Shown piece after piece: positions 22,622-32,147 of a DNA stretch of 32,147 nt; the stretch's first letter is position 1; every line of letters starts with the position of its first letter. The stretch comes from Bacillus sp. FJAT-27251 (GTDB lineage: Bacteria > Bacillota > Bacilli > Bacillales > Cytobacillaceae). The notes under the pieces are model-generated. The model saw nothing but the letters and a program-made list of their open reading frames with translations. It searched no databases and was not told where the DNA came from. Where the stretch lies: assembly GCF_001273925.1 (NCBI RefSeq), contig NZ_LIGG01000001.1:4018933-4051079 (forward strand). Direction: 5' to 3'. The position numbers and the translations under genes are program-made.

Positions 22622-22656
22622 ACAAAAATAACCGAGCAACATCTTCCGTTGCTCGG
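22622..22656 (-). terminator. Terminator of the staygreen-like gene
   Basis: CCGAGCAAC (22632-22640) pairs with GTTGCTCGG (22648-22656), followed on the minus strand by TTATTTTTG. It lies 24 nt after the stop codon. Confidence 0.82.
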
Positions 22657-22679
22657 ATTACCCCGGCTAAATACCCTTC

Positions 22680-23174
22680 CTACACCTGTGTTCTCGTAGT
22701 CACTCTCTTGGCGGTGGCTGATGCCAGGTAGTATCTTGGTGTTCCAAAGTACAGGACTTCATTGAATTCCGGGAAAACGGATTCGAAATGGACGAGGATG
22801 GGACTGTCCAGCAGCCAGGGGTTGTGGACATAAAACTCACGGTCGCCATAGACCATGCCGGTGAGGGCCAAGTTCATTTCCTTTTTGAAAATCATGTAGC
22901 GGATTTTGGCCAGCTTTTCATCAAATTCACCTGTGCTGATATGAACCTTCCCCATCAGCACATATTCCCCATTTCTGGTCTTCCATTCAGCCAGGACTTC
23001 ATCCCGCAGTTTTTGATCAGTCGCATCAAGATCATACCTTTTTCCAACAGCTAGAAATAGTTCACCCGTTTCATCGCTGTGAGTCAATGTATATTTTCTC
23101 CCCTGTATTGGACTAAAACTGGTTGTGGGAGGCTCAAAGGTCACATGGAGTTTTTCAGGGTTAAATTCAGTCAT
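22680..23174 (-). CDS. Staygreen (SGR) family protein, Mg-dechelatase-like
   Basis: The 164-residue protein has FNPEKLHVTF, GRKYTLTHSDETGELFLAVG, RDEVLAEWKTRNGEYVLMGK, HISTGEFDEKLAKIRYMIFK and a C-terminal VHFESVFPEFNEVLYFG. This is the staygreen domain, found in plant SGR enzymes that remove Mg from chlorophyll a; bacterial homologues are known in non-photosynthetic species. A catalytic role in tetrapyrrole metal release is possible, but this genome window shows no chlorophyll gene and the true substrate is unknown. The frame is open to 23249, but AAGGAG at 10 nt and the family start select ATG 23174. An 11-bp inverted repeat covers the start codon. Confidence 0.88.
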   Translation of the reverse strand: MTEFNPEKLHVTFEPPTTSFSPIQGRKYTLTHSDETGELFLAVGKRYDLDATDQKLRDEVLAEWKTRNGEYVLMGKVHISTGEFDEKLAKIRYMIFKKEMNLALTGMVYGDREFYVHNPWLLDSPILVHFESVFPEFNEVLYFGTPRYYLASATAKRVTTRTQV

Positions 23175-23218
23175 GGTAAGAATTCTCCTTCCCAGGCAAT
23201 GCTGACTATTCTTACCAT
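23173..23218 (-). promoter_or_regulatory. Start-codon inverted repeat of the staygreen-like gene
   Basis: ATGGTAAGAAT (23173-23183) and ATTCTTACCAT (23208-23218) are perfect 11-bp arms around a 24-nt loop. In the mRNA the right-hand arm contains the first two bases of the start codon, and the AAGGAG ribosome site lies in the loop beside it. It could hide the start codon, or be an operator on the DNA. Confidence 0.5.
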
Positions 23219-23253
23219 ATCCTATGCTATCGTCCTCTTTTTGTGACATCCGC

Positions 23254-24027
23254 CTACTTGTCTTCTTTTACTAGTTTCACTTCAGTGCCGGCGAGTGTCC
23301 ATTCGCCATTATCATCGAACCAGACTGAATGGATATAACCAATGGTATCCTCGCTCCCCGCCCCGCAGAATCTTTGTACACCTCTAAGCCCCTTCCTTCC
23401 GCCTTCGAGGATCACCGGTTTCAGCGAGCTGTAGGGCATAACCTGCAATTCCATGGGCTCGTTCAGTTTTCCATTTTGGTACAGCCCTAGCGTATTGTAT
23501 TCTCTTTTTCGGGAGGACAGGTCAAAGGAATAGGATTCGTTACTGTTTTCAATTTTTAAAAATGCCTGGTAATCTTCCTGGAACTGACTGCTGACCATCA
23601 AAGGATCCGGAACTCCCAAGTCGGTTTCAATGCCATTTTTAAAGGAGTACAAATGATAGTGGGATGTGTCGCTGTCTTTACCTGTTTTAGCACTGATAAG
23701 AATGTCTTTCACCGAATCGCCGTTCACGTCTCCAATTACGACTTTTGGTTGTTGGCCGCCTTCAAATTTTATGTTGAATTTTTTGCCTTCGGAGGTTTTC
23801 ACCTTTAGCAGGATTTCTTTTAAAAAATGAGGATCTTCTTCATAAGGTTTGCCGTTTAGCGTAACATAGTCTGCCTTGCCATCACCGGTAACATCCTGTT
23901 TATGCTTGATTGTTTTGTATGCCGGCGTCTTTTTTTCCTTCTTATCATCCGTTGCGTAGGCACCTGTAATGGCTGATAACGAAAGAGCGAAAATCAGCCC
24001 GAATGGAATCAGTAATTTCTTCTTCAA
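23254..24027 (-). CDS. Secreted VCBS/FG-GAP-like protein
   Basis: The 257-residue protein starts at a TTG (24027) with GGAGGGAG before it; the longer frame to 24072 lacks a ribosome site. KKKLLIPFGLIFALSLSAIT plus GAYA is a signal peptide. DVTGDGKAD (45-53) and DVNGDSVKD (100-108) are calcium-loop-like repeats seen in VCBS/FG-GAP proteins, spaced 55 residues. The C-terminal part includes GGRKGLRGVQRFCGAGSEDT and IGYIHSVWF. A wall-associated or extracellular binding protein is likely, with unknown ligand. It sits 79 nt upstream of the staygreen-like gene on the same strand and may be cotranscribed with it. Confidence 0.75.
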   Translation of the reverse strand: MKKKLLIPFGLIFALSLSAITGAYATDDKKEKKTPAYKTIKHKQDVTGDGKADYVTLNGKPYEEDPHFLKEILLKVKTSEGKKFNIKFEGGQQPKVVIGDVNGDSVKDILISAKTGKDSDTSHYHLYSFKNGIETDLGVPDPLMVSSQFQEDYQAFLKIENSNESYSFDLSSRKREYNTLGLYQNGKLNEPMELQVMPYSSLKPVILEGGRKGLRGVQRFCGAGSEDTIGYIHSVWFDDNGEWTLAGTEVKLVKEDK

Positions 24028-24143
24028 GTATGGCTCCCTCCTAACATACCCAGTACCACTTAAGATGCCCATAACTGGAAGGAATATGCAGACCAGTACT
24101 TAATAAAGCATGCTTGTATTCCCATTGTATGATAGCAATAGTG

Positions 24144-24173
24144 AAAAACCCCCTGATTCATGATCAGGGGGTT
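24144..24173 (-). terminator. Terminator of the AGCS symporter gene
   Basis: AACCCCCTGAT-tcatg-ATCAGGGGGTT (24147-24173) has an 11-bp stem and is followed on the minus strand by TTT. It directly follows the stop at 24180. Confidence 0.88.
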
Positions 24174-24179
24174 AATGCA

Positions 24180-25604
24180 TCAGGAATTTTTCTTTTCTTG
24201 CGGCCGGTTTTCCCAGGACTCGATTCCTTTTAGGCCAGGAATGCTGTCAGCAAAAAATACCGGGTCCTTGCCTTGCTTGCGCTGTGCTGTATAATCCTTC
24301 AGGGCAGCCAGTGCAATATTGACAAGCAGGGTAATCGCAACCAGGTTGATCAGCGCCATGATTCCCATGAACAAATCGGCAAGGTTCCATACAACCGCCA
24401 GGTCCACAAGCGCTCCAAACATCACCATGCCGACAACGGCTAACCGGTATACGAGCATCGCTGGTTTGCTTTGTTTAATAAACTCAATATTGGTTTCTCC
24501 ATAATAGTAATTTCCGATGATTGAAGAAAAGGCAAACAGGAAAATCGCCACGGAAATAAACGATGGCGCCCATGCACCAACATGGGTGCTTAAAGCTGCC
24601 TGTGTAAGCTGGATTCCGTTCAAATCCGGATCCGTGTACACACCTGAAAGAATAATGATGAACGCCGTAGCGGAACAAATCAAAATCGTATCCACGAACA
24701 CACCCAGCGTCTGGATCAGACCCTGTTTCGCAGGGTGGGAAACAGCAGCTGTGGCCGCCGCATTTGGCGCACTACCCATACCGGCTTCATTGGAGAACAA
24801 TCCGCGCTTAATTCCCCATAGTACAGCCGCACCCATTGCTCCGCCGGCCGCTTCCTGGAGGCCAAAAGCACTGCTCACAATCAAGCCGATCATCGCGGGC
24901 ACCTCGGTGAAATTGGTGATAACGATATATAAGGCCAGAATCAGGTAAAGAACCGCCATGATTGGCACAATCACCTGGGAAACATGCGCGACACGCTTAA
25001 CGCCGCCAAAAATGACAGCTGCAGTCAGGACTGCAAGGACAATTCCAACCCAAAAGCGTTCAATGCCGTATGCCTCATGGACTGCCAGCGAAATCGTATT
25101 GGACTGGACGGAGTTGAACACAAGTCCGAAGCAGAATGTGATGATAACGGCAAACAGAATCCCCATCCATCTCTTGTTCAGGCCTTTTTCCATATAATAG
25201 GCAGGACCTCCGCGGTACTCGTCCTTGTCCTTAACCTTGTAAATCTGCGCCAGTGTGCTCTCGACAAAACTGGAGCCTGCGCCAATGAAGGCAATCAGCC
25301 ACATCCAGAAAACCGCTCCCGGTCCGCCTGCTGCGATCGCTGTCGCCACCCCTGCAAGGTTTCCTGTTCCCACACGGGAAGCAGCCGAAATGGTGAATGC
25401 CTGGAAAGAAGAACGCCCTCTTTTCCCAGCTGCAGAGACTGTTGATTTTTCGGCAATAACACGGAACATTTCAAAAAAGTATGTAAACTGGACAAATTTC
25501 GTTCTAAAAGAAAAATAAAGACCGGTCAATACCAGAACGGCAATTAACACATATGACCACAGAAGGTCATTAAAAAAGTTAATGATGCTATTGAATAACT
25601 CCAT
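24180..25604 (-). CDS. AGCS-family sodium:alanine symporter
   Basis: The 474-residue membrane protein has about 11 helices. AFTISAASRVGTGNLAGVAT and GPGAVFWMWLIAFIGAGSSF lead into VESTLAQIYK, the AGCS signature; GIKRGLFSNEAGMGSAPNAA is the second conserved block. Relatives such as AlsT carry alanine, glycine or glutamine with Na+. The charged tail (SIPGLKGIESWENRPQEKK) is typical. The frame is open to 25652, but AAAAGGAG stands before the ATG at 25604. A terminator follows, and the gene is probably monocistronic. The exact amino acid is not known. Confidence 0.92.
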   Translation of the reverse strand: MELFNSIINFFNDLLWSYVLIAVLVLTGLYFSFRTKFVQFTYFFEMFRVIAEKSTVSAAGKRGRSSFQAFTISAASRVGTGNLAGVATAIAAGGPGAVFWMWLIAFIGAGSSFVESTLAQIYKVKDKDEYRGGPAYYMEKGLNKRWMGILFAVIITFCFGLVFNSVQSNTISLAVHEAYGIERFWVGIVLAVLTAAVIFGGVKRVAHVSQVIVPIMAVLYLILALYIVITNFTEVPAMIGLIVSSAFGLQEAAGGAMGAAVLWGIKRGLFSNEAGMGSAPNAAATAAVSHPAKQGLIQTLGVFVDTILICSATAFIIILSGVYTDPDLNGIQLTQAALSTHVGAWAPSFISVAIFLFAFSSIIGNYYYGETNIEFIKQSKPAMLVYRLAVVGMVMFGALVDLAVVWNLADLFMGIMALINLVAITLLVNIALAALKDYTAQRKQGKDPVFFADSIPGLKGIESWENRPQEKKNS

Positions 25605-25769
25605 TGCAAAACTCCTTTTCCCACTTTTTTTGTAAGCACTTTCCCTGCACAAGTTTTAATGTACCAGATTGCCGCCTGAACGACAATGGCAGGAAATTGG
25701 CATCCTATATCATGGTCGTGTAATACAAACATGCCACCTGCACTTTAATCGTTTAAATATTCCCAGTCC

Positions 25770-25808
25770 TTTAAAAATGAAACCTCTGCTAATACAAATA
25801 GCAGAGGT
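25770..25808 (-). terminator. Terminator of the parE-parC operon
   Basis: ACCTCTGCTA (25782-25791) pairs with TAGCAGAGGT (25799-25808), followed on the minus strand by TTCATTTTTAAAG. It lies 18 nt after the parC stop. Confidence 0.85.
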
Positions 25809-25825
25809 CCAATTTATGATTGATA

Positions 25826-28255
25826 TCATTCCCTTGACGGTTCAGTTTTCCAAACTTCCATTACCTTGCCGCTTTCATTCTCGTCAAGGATGAAAGAGCC
25901 GTTCGAGTAGCGGTCGCTGTAATTGATGGAAGCAGGTGCAATCGTGGCGAGCTTTTGTTTTTCTGATAACAGGAAGATCATATCTCCGCCTCTGGCAACC
26001 TGCATTCCTGCCACTTTATGCGGCTTGGCCTTCAATTCGCGGAGCATGACCACTCCCCGCTTTGCCCTGGAACTCTTCTCGAATTCTGAGAGTTTCATCT
26101 TTTTGACGGCGCCGCGCTGGGTCACAAGGATGACAGACTGCTCCTTCTCGTCTTCCACGAGCTTGCCGGCAATGACGAAATCACCTTCCTTCAGGTTGAT
26201 TCCTTTTACCCCGGCTGCCCTGATGCCAATCGGGCTGACTTCCTCTTCCGCAAACCAGAGCGCGTAGCCAAAGCGGGTCGCCAGGAACAGGCTCGCGTTT
26301 CCGTCAGTCAGGTGGATGTCGACCACCTCATCTTCGCCCTTCAGGTTGATGGCCGTCAATGTTTTCGAATAGCGTGTCGCCTGGTATTGCTTCAATTCCG
26401 TTTTCTTAACCATGCCGTTACGGGTTACGAACAGAAGGAACAAATTCTGTTCAAAGCCGCTGACCGGGATGGCCCTGATGATGTTTTCACTTCTGTCCAG
26501 CGGGACGATGTTCGCGATATGCTGGCCAAGATCTTTCCAGCGGATGTCCGGGAGCTCATGGACCGGAAGATACATGTAACTGCCTTTGTTCGTGAACAGC
26601 AAGAGAACATCTTTTGTGTTCATATCCAGCTGGGCAAGGAGCCTGTCGGTGTCCTTCATGGCAAGATCCTGGCCGTTGGAGGCAGCAAAGGACCGCTGGC
26701 TTGTGCGCTTGATATAGCCGTCCTTTGTTATCGTCACAATCACGTCTTCGCTGGCAATAAGCACGTCAAGATTGATTTTGATTTCTTCGATCTCTGCCTG
26801 GATGTTCGTCCGGCGCTCATCGGCAAACCGCTTTTTGACATCCTTTAGCTCTTTCTTAATCACCGCTATCAATTTCTTTTCACTTTCCAGGATGGCCGAT
26901 AGCTCGGCGATTTTTTTCGCCAGCTCTTCCTGCTCGGATCTTAATGCCGTCACATCGGTATTGGTCAACCGGTAAAGCTGCAAAGAGACGATGGCTTCCG
27001 ACTGGGCTTCCGTGAACTCAAACTCCGTAATCAGGTTGTTTTTGGCATCCCGCTTGTCCTTGGAAGCCCGAATGGTGGCAATCACCTGGTCCAGAATCGA
27101 CAGGGCCTTGATCAGCCCCTCGACGATATGCTGGCGCTCCCTCGCCTTTTTCAGATCGAACTCCGAACGCTTTGTGACAACATCCTTCTGGTGGTCGATG
27201 TAGGCATCGAGCATCGCAGAAATGCCCATCAGCATCGGCCGCTTATTATGGATGGCCACCATATTGAAGTTATAAGGAACCTGGAGGTCGGTGTTCTTGT
27301 AAAAATAATTCAGAACGCCTTCCGCATCGGCTTCCTTCTTCAATTCGATGACAATCCTAAGGCCGGTTCGGTCTGTCTCATCACGCACTTCGGCGATGCC
27401 TTCCACTTTGCGGTCGAGCCGCAGTTCATCCATGCGCTTAACCAGATTGGCTTTATTAACCTCGAACGGAATTTCCGTTATGACAATCTGCTGGCGTCCC
27501 CCGCGGATGGTTTCAATTTCGGTTTTTCCGCGGACAATGATTTTTCCTTTGCCGGTTTCATAGGCTTTTGCAATGCCGTCGACTCCCTGGATGATTCCCC
27601 CGGTCGGGAAATCAGGGCCCTTGATCACGGTCATCAGGTCTTTCACCGTGCAATCCGGTTTGTCCATGCGCATGATGACCCCGTCAATGACCTCCCCGAG
27701 GGAATGGGGCGGAATATCTGTCGCATACCCGGCGGAAATCCCTGTGGAACCATTCACCAGAAGATTCGGGAACATCGCCGGCAGCACAGTCGGCTCCATA
27801 GAAGTATCATCGAAATTGGGAATGAGCTCGACGGTCTTCTTGTCGATATCCCGCAAAAGCTCGGAAGCGATGGCGGAAATCCTTGCCTCTGTATAACGCA
27901 TCGCTGCCGGAGGGTCGCCGTCAATGCTTCCGTTGTTCCCATGCATTTCGACAAGCAGCTGGCGAAGCTTCCAGTCCTGGCTCATCCGCACCATCGCTTC
28001 GTAAACGGACGAATCTCCATGCGGATGATAGTTACCGATTACGTTCCCGACTGTTTTTGCCGACTTGCGGAAGCCTTTGTCATGCGTATTTCCTTCCACA
28101 TGCATCGCGTATAAAATCCGCCGCTGCACCGGCTTCAGGCCGTCGCGGGCATCAGGCAGTGCGCGCTCCTGGATAATGTATTTGCTGTAGCGCCCAAAAC
28201 GGTCGCCGAGGACTTCCTCAAGAGGCAGGTCACGAAATTTCTCTACTGAGCTCAT
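25826..28255 (-). CDS. parC: DNA topoisomerase IV subunit A
   Basis: The 809-residue ParC subunit cuts and rejoins DNA to separate daughter chromosomes, with Par[21 protein letters not shown] is the usual N-terminus; the quinolone-resistance region [19 protein letters not shown] (77-95) has S82 and E86, the sensitive residues at positions corresponding to S. aureus GrlA S80 and E84. The catalytic tyrosine is Y121 ([10 protein letters not shown]). A C-terminal beta-pinwheel domain (about 490-800) contains repeats such as [12 protein letters not shown] and [22 protein letters not shown]. The start overlaps the parE stop by 4 nt (ATGA). Length and order match other Bacillaceae. The short linker [11 protein letters not shown] separates pinwheel blades. 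Confidence 0.97.
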   Translation of the reverse strand: MSSVEKFRDLPLEEVLGDRFGRYSKYIIQERALPDARDGLKPVQRRILYAMHVEGNTHDKGFRKSAKTVGNVIGNYHPHGDSSVYEAMVRMSQDWKLRQLLVEMHGNNGSIDGDPPAAMRYTEARISAIASELLRDIDKKTVELIPNFDDTSMEPTVLPAMFPNLLVNGSTGISAGYATDIPPHSLGEVIDGVIMRMDKPDCTVKDLMTVIKGPDFPTGGIIQGVDGIAKAYETGKGKIIVRGKTEIETIRGGRQQIVITEIPFEVNKANLVKRMDELRLDRKVEGIAEVRDETDRTGLRIVIELKKEADAEGVLNYFYKNTDLQVPYNFNMVAIHNKRPMLMGISAMLDAYIDHQKDVVTKRSEFDLKKARERQHIVEGLIKALSILDQVIATIRASKDKRDAKNNLITEFEFTEAQSEAIVSLQLYRLTNTDVTALRSEQEELAKKIAELSAILESEKKLIAVIKKELKDVKKRFADERRTNIQAEIEEIKINLDVLIASEDVIVTITKDGYIKRTSQRSFAASNGQDLAMKDTDRLLAQLDMNTKDVLLLFTNKGSYMYLPVHELPDIRWKDLGQHIANIVPLDRSENIIRAIPVSGFEQNLFLLFVTRNGMVKKTELKQYQATRYSKTLTAINLKGEDEVVDIHLTDGNASLFLATRFGYALWFAEEEVSPIGIRAAGVKGINLKEGDFVIAGKLVEDEKEQSVILVTQRGAVKKMKLSEFEKSSRAKRGVVMLRELKAKPHKVAGMQVARGGDMIFLLSEKQKLATIAPASINYSDRYSNGSFILDENESGKVMEVWKTEPSRE

Positions 28256-30231
28256 GCTTCTGTAACCTCCTCAGCCACGGTAATGTTTTCATTTTCAAGA
28301 ATGGTATCGCCTTCCTCAAGGCTGAAGGCTACATTGGATTCAATCCATTTGCGGCGCGGTTCCACCTTGTCGCCCATCAGCGTGGTCACACGGCGTTCCG
28401 CCCGTGCGGCATCATCGATCCGGACCCGGATCAATGTCCTGGTCTCAGGATTCATGGTCGTATCCCAAAGCTGGTCGGCGTTCATTTCACCAAGCCCCTT
28501 ATAGCGCTGGATGATGTATCCTTTTCCAACCTTCTTGATCGCCCCTTGAAGCTCTTCATCGCTCCATGCATATTCGATCACTTCTTTTTTGCCGCTGCCC
28601 TTGCTGACCTTGTAGAGCGGCGGAAGGGCGATAAACACCTTCCCTGCTTCGATCAGCGGCTTCATATAGCGGTAAAAGAAGGTCAGCAGCAATACCTGGA
28701 TATGCGCTCCATCGGTATCGGCATCGGTCATGATGACCACTTTGTCATAATTGGCATCTTCCACATTGAAGTCAGCTCCGACGCCCGCGCCGATGGCATG
28801 GATGATCGTATTGATTTCCTCGTTTTTGAAGATATCCTGCAGCTTGGCTTTTTCCGTATTGACGACCTTACCGCGGAGCGGCAGAACCGCCTGGAATTTC
28901 CGGTCGCGGCCCTGCTTGGCCGAACCGCCTGCAGAATCGCCCTCGACCAGGTATATTTCATTTCGGGCCGGGTTTTTGCTTTGCGCCGGGGTCAGCTTGC
29001 CGGACAGCATCGCTTCGGATTTTTTCCGTTTTTTGCCGCTGCGGGCGTCTTCCCTGGCTTTTCGCGCCGCTTCCCGTGCCTGGTAGGCTTTGATGGCCTT
29101 TTTGATCAGGAGCGAACTGGAATCCGGGTTCTCCTCAAGGAAATACGACAGATTGGCTGATACAACCGCATCCACCGCCGACCTGGCTTCACTCGTCCCA
29201 AGCTTCCCTTTTGTCTGTCCTTCAAACTGGAGCATCTCCTCAGGGATCCGGACGGAAATGATGGCCGACAGACCTTCACGGATATCCGCTCCATCAAGGT
29301 TTTTATCTTTTTCTTTTAAAAGGCCTGCCTTGCGGGCATAGTCGTTGAACGCTCTTGTCATCGCTGTCCGGAATCCGACCTCGTGTGTGCCGCCATCTTT
29401 CGTGCGCACATTATTGACAAAGCTAAGCACATTCTCCGAATAGCCATCGTTAAACTGGAACGCAAATTCCACTTCGATGCCGGTATTTTCGCCTTCAAAG
29501 CTGACTACCGGATGCAAGACGTCCTTTTCCTCATTGAGGTATTCCACAAATGCCTGAATCCCTGTGTCATAGTGGAAGATTTCCCTCGCGTCATGGCGTT
29601 CATCGATGATTTCAATTTTTAACCCTTTAAGCAGGAATGCGGATTCGCGAAGGCGTTCGCATAGAGTGTCGTAATTATAGGTGAGGGTTGAAAAGATTTC
29701 GGGATCTGGTTTGAAGTGGATCGTTGTCCCTGTCTGGTTTGTCTTTCCGATTTTCTCAAGTGTTGTCACCGGCTTGCCGCCGTTAACGAAAGTCTGTTCA
29801 TAAACAAAACCATCCCGCTTGATGGTCACCGTCAGCTTCTCGGAAAGCGCGTTGACGACGGAAGCCCCTACACCGTGCAGGCCGCCGCTTGTTTTATAGC
29901 CGCCCTGGCCGAATTTCCCGCCGGCATGGAGCACAGTCAGAATCACTTCGGGTGTCGGTTTTCCGAGCCGGTGCATTCCCGTTGGCATCCCCCGGCCTTT
30001 GTCCTGGACGGAAATGGAATTGTCCTTGTGAATCTTCACGATGATATGGTTTCCGTATCCCCCCAAGGCTTCGTCCACCGAGTTGTCCACAATTTCATAG
30101 ACGAGATGGTGAAGCCCTTTCGTATCCGTGCTGCCGATATACATTCCCGGGCGCTTCCTTACAGCTTCGAGCCCCTCCAGTACCTGTATGGCATCATCGT
30201 TGTATTCAAATGCTTGCTGGTTCTTAGCCAC
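28252..30231 (-). CDS. parE: DNA topoisomerase IV subunit B
   Basis: The ParE subunit binds ATP and works with ParC. The product from the GTG at 30231 is 659 residues: the GHKL ATPase has [15 protein letters not shown], and [20 protein letters not shown]; the TOPRIM domain has [20 protein letters not shown] and [16 protein letters not shown]. The frame continues upstream to 30288, but AAAGGAG stands 7 nt before the GTG, and family members start with (M)A.(N)QQ..(Y)[10 protein letters not shown], so the GTG is chosen. The stop overlaps parC. The promoter is probably at 30395-30422 on the minus strand. Confidence 0.97.
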   Translation of the reverse strand: MAKNQQAFEYNDDAIQVLEGLEAVRKRPGMYIGSTDTKGLHHLVYEIVDNSVDEALGGYGNHIIVKIHKDNSISVQDKGRGMPTGMHRLGKPTPEVILTVLHAGGKFGQGGYKTSGGLHGVGASVVNALSEKLTVTIKRDGFVYEQTFVNGGKPVTTLEKIGKTNQTGTTIHFKPDPEIFSTLTYNYDTLCERLRESAFLLKGLKIEIIDERHDAREIFHYDTGIQAFVEYLNEEKDVLHPVVSFEGENTGIEVEFAFQFNDGYSENVLSFVNNVRTKDGGTHEVGFRTAMTRAFNDYARKAGLLKEKDKNLDGADIREGLSAIISVRIPEEMLQFEGQTKGKLGTSEARSAVDAVVSANLSYFLEENPDSSSLLIKKAIKAYQAREAARKAREDARSGKKRKKSEAMLSGKLTPAQSKNPARNEIYLVEGDSAGGSAKQGRDRKFQAVLPLRGKVVNTEKAKLQDIFKNEEINTIIHAIGAGVGADFNVEDANYDKVVIMTDADTDGAHIQVLLLTFFYRYMKPLIEAGKVFIALPPLYKVSKGSGKKEVIEYAWSDEELQGAIKKVGKGYIIQRYKGLGEMNADQLWDTTMNPETRTLIRVRIDDAARAERRVTTLMGDKVEPRRKWIESNVAFSLEEGDTILENENITVAEEVTEA

Positions 30232-30394
30232 AAAAAAACTCCTTTCCTGCATTGAAGCCAACATTGACTGTTCTTTGTATAGTGTCAATGTTTGAAATTC
30301 CTATTCCTGATTGGGTCTCTTTACAAGGCCGAACAGGAGAGGAACGTTTGTTCTTGATTAATTTTACCATATTTTTTATAAACTTATATGCTTT

Positions 30395-30422
30395 ATTGTA
30401 GCGATTTCTGGTGATTTGGCAA
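30395..30422 (-). promoter_or_regulatory. Candidate sigma-A promoter of parE-parC
   Basis: On the minus strand TTGCCA (30417-30422) is followed after 16 nt by TACAAT (30395-30400). This would give a leader of about 160 nt. The rest of the divergent region 30232-30583 holds no gene, and no clear promoter for the subtilase was recognised. Confidence 0.45.
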
Positions 30423-30583
30423 ATTGATTTCCTGCGCCGGGGAATCATTGTCATATTTCCGCCTTTAATAGGACAGTGGAAACGCCCGGTGTTTTTCCTT
30501 TCGTTCCAGACATTCCCGCAACTAATTTTACCTGCTCCGCCGCACTCTAAGGATAACAGGAATTTAACGGAGGTGTCCCTTTT

Positions 30584-32032
30584 TTGAGAAAAAGAAGAAC
30601 CATATTGCTTATCGCCGTCTCGGCCTTGCTGCTGATGCTTGTATCCAGCACGGTATGGAACCGCCATCGTGAACAAAGGCAGCAGGCTGCGCCGCAAAGG
30701 CAGGGTGTCAAGCTGCATGATGTGGAAAGCGAGGGAATCATCCTTCCTTATGGCGGGAACCGCCCTGGCCAGTTTATGCAAGTGAATAATATTGAGCGCG
30801 GCCATTATTTAAAAACCAAGCTGGATAACCAGAATGAAGTCACCCATTTACACCATAACAATAAGGATACCAGCCATTACTATGACCATGAAGCTGCCGT
30901 GCAATTTAAGGTAATGCCTTCTGGCGAGCAGCTTGACAAACTGACGAAGGATATCAGCGGATGGGTCGTCAAGCAGGATGGATTGACCTTCCTGTTCCGC
31001 TCCACCACGATGGAAACGCCTGAAATGCTGGCTTTTTTTCAAAAAAATGATCAGGTAGAGTTTGCGGAGCCTCATTACATCCTCATGCAGAACGATGTGG
31101 GGCCGGTTGGCAGGAACATGCCAAACGACCAGCTTTACCTGGAGAAATACCAATGGAATCTGCCAGCAATCGGCACGGAAGACGGCTGGGGGATCTCCAG
31201 GGGAGATGAAGACATCATCATTGCCGTCATTGATACGGGGGTCGACCTTGATCATCCTGATCTGAAAAACCGCCTTGTGGACGGCTATAACGTAATGAAT
31301 GACAACGATGAACCTGATGATGATAATGGCCACGGCACCCATGTGGCAGGCATCATCGCTTCGGAAACAAACAACCATCAAGGCACCGCCGGGGTTACCT
31401 GGTACAATAAGATCATGCCAGTAAAAGCAATGGGCGCCAAAGGTTATGGCACCACTTTTGATATTGCCAAAGGGATTATCTGGGCCGTCGATAATGGTGC
31501 CGATGTGATCAACCTGAGCCTGGGAAATTACCAGGAATCCAACATCCTGCAAAGGGCGGTCCGCTATGCCTACGACCATGATGTGGTCATGGTGTCCGCA
31601 GCCGGAAATGACAATTCCAGGCAGCCTTCGTACCCAGCGGCCTATCCTGAAGTGCTAAGTGTATCCGCAATCAGCTTTGACGGCAATCTTGCCGAGTTTT
31701 CAAACTATGGCGATTATATTAATGTTACTGCGCCAGGCGTCTACATTCCAAGCACGTATTTTCAAAACCAGTATGCTCAATTATCCGGGACTTCCATGGC
31801 CGCGCCACACGTCGCCGGACTTGCCGGGCTGGTCAAATCCGCCAATCCTAAGCTTGGCAGCAAGGAAATCATGAGCATCATCCAGGATACCGCAATCGAC
31901 GTCGGCAAAAGCGGCAAGGACATTCAGTTCGGGAACGGACTGATCGACGTGAACAAAGCACTGACCAAAGCTGTAGAAACCGATAAAAGCAAGAAAAAAA
32001 CTGTGCGCGAACGGCTTTGGTTTTTAAGGTAA
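30584..32032 (+). CDS. Exported subtilisin-like S8 protease
   Basis: The 482-residue protease starts at a TTG with GGAGGTG about 9 nt before it. A signal or anchor helix (about 6-25) is followed by a prosegment that includes an I9-like fold (AAVQFKVMPSGEQLDKL, residues 104-120, to EFAEPHYILM). The catalytic domain has D217 (IAVIDTGVDLDHPDL), H250 (DDNGHGTHVAGI), N342 (SAAGNDNS) and S404 (SGTSMAAPHVAGLAGL), so the triad and oxyanion Asn are intact. The end KSKKKTVRERLWFLR is basic. It should act outside the cell or at the membrane. It is divergent from parE and followed by a terminator. Confidence 0.94.
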   Translation: MRKRRTILLIAVSALLLMLVSSTVWNRHREQRQQAAPQRQGVKLHDVESEGIILPYGGNRPGQFMQVNNIERGHYLKTKLDNQNEVTHLHHNNKDTSHYYDHEAAVQFKVMPSGEQLDKLTKDISGWVVKQDGLTFLFRSTTMETPEMLAFFQKNDQVEFAEPHYILMQNDVGPVGRNMPNDQLYLEKYQWNLPAIGTEDGWGISRGDEDIIIAVIDTGVDLDHPDLKNRLVDGYNVMNDNDEPDDDNGHGTHVAGIIASETNNHQGTAGVTWYNKIMPVKAMGAKGYGTTFDIAKGIIWAVDNGADVINLSLGNYQESNILQRAVRYAYDHDVVMVSAAGNDNSRQPSYPAAYPEVLSVSAISFDGNLAEFSNYGDYINVTAPGVYIPSTYFQNQYAQLSGTSMAAPHVAGLAGLVKSANPKLGSKEIMSIIQDTAIDVGKSGKDIQFGNGLIDVNKALTKAVETDKSKKKTVRERLWFLR

Positions 32033-32038
32033 AACTGT

Positions 32039-32077
32039 AAACCGGCCTGTCCTTGGAGGAAGGCCGGTTTGTTTTTT
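32039..32077 (+). terminator. Terminator of the S8 protease gene
   Basis: AAACCGGCCT (32039-32048) pairs with AGGCCGGTTT (32061-32070), then GTTTTTT. It starts 7 nt after the stop. Nothing further was recognised up to 32147. Confidence 0.88.
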
Positions 32078-32147
32078 ATAGGATTTTGGGAAGGCGGCTG
32101 TCAGTGCGCAAAATCAATGATTTGCTTTGAAAACGGGCACTGAGAGC

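Noticed and set aside
27128-28114. 328-codon antisense frame inside parC
   Set aside because: Long antisense frames are common opposite conserved coding sequence; histidine-rich composition and lack of a ribosome site point to a shadow.
30848-31579. 243-codon antisense frame inside the S8 protease
   Set aside because: It is opposite the catalytic domain, has no recognisable domain and no upstream ribosome site.

Overview
The window is a stretch of chromosome from a spore-forming Bacillaceae bacterium, of Bacillus or Mesobacillus type. The grounds are AGGAGG-type ribosome sites, TTG and GTG starts, three GerPA/GerPF-type spore proteins, an RsbR-type stressosome protein behind a sigma-B-like promoter, a sigma-K-like promoter, and parE-parC typical of low-GC Firmicutes. 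No rRNA, tRNA, complete insertion sequence, phage or CRISPR array was seen. Most genes lie on the minus strand.

Region 1-4150 holds small genes: the start of a DUF2812 protein cut by the window edge, a GerPF-like spore protein, a frameshifted CBO0543-family membrane protein, several small basic or zinc-ribbon proteins, and a DUF2500 protein. It also holds an array of six 23-nt palindromes spaced 51-52 bp. Region 4200-10340 holds exported and redox enzymes: a secreted 5'-nucleotidase, a secreted M14 carboxypeptidase, a WrbA-type quinone reductase behind a promoter with an MhqR-like operator, an L,D-transpeptidase, and a DUF3231 protein.

Region 10400-14963 is one tightly packed minus-strand operon: ABC ATPase, two ABC-2 permeases, response regulator, histidine kinase. 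It resembles LanFEG/Cpr-type lantibiotic immunity and sensing modules, but no peptide or biosynthetic gene is near. Its leader has direct TTAAGGT repeats in 11-bp register, a likely site for its own regulator. An MFS transporter, the C-terminal remnant of a zinc alcohol dehydrogenase, a DUF2200 protein and the RsbR paralogue follow.

Region 18100-21180 is sporulation- and membrane-related: an Hsp20-like protein and two GerPF-like proteins under a sigma-K-like promoter, a DUF421 (YetF-type) protein with a small membrane protein, and an intact CBO0543 protein. Region 21255-25604 holds an alpha/beta hydrolase, a second palindrome array with a similar 50-52 bp period (one gap of 61), a bacterial staygreen (Mg-dechelatase-like) protein whose start codon lies in an 11-bp inverted repeat, a secreted VCBS-like protein, and an AGCS sodium:alanine symporter. 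The window ends with parE-parC (topoisomerase IV) and a divergent secreted subtilase.

The observations most worth a second look are the two unrelated palindrome arrays that share a period, the staygreen homologue with its start-codon hairpin, the orphan LanFEG-like operon, and the MhqR-like operator at wrbA. All family assignments were made by reading the sequence; no database search was run.
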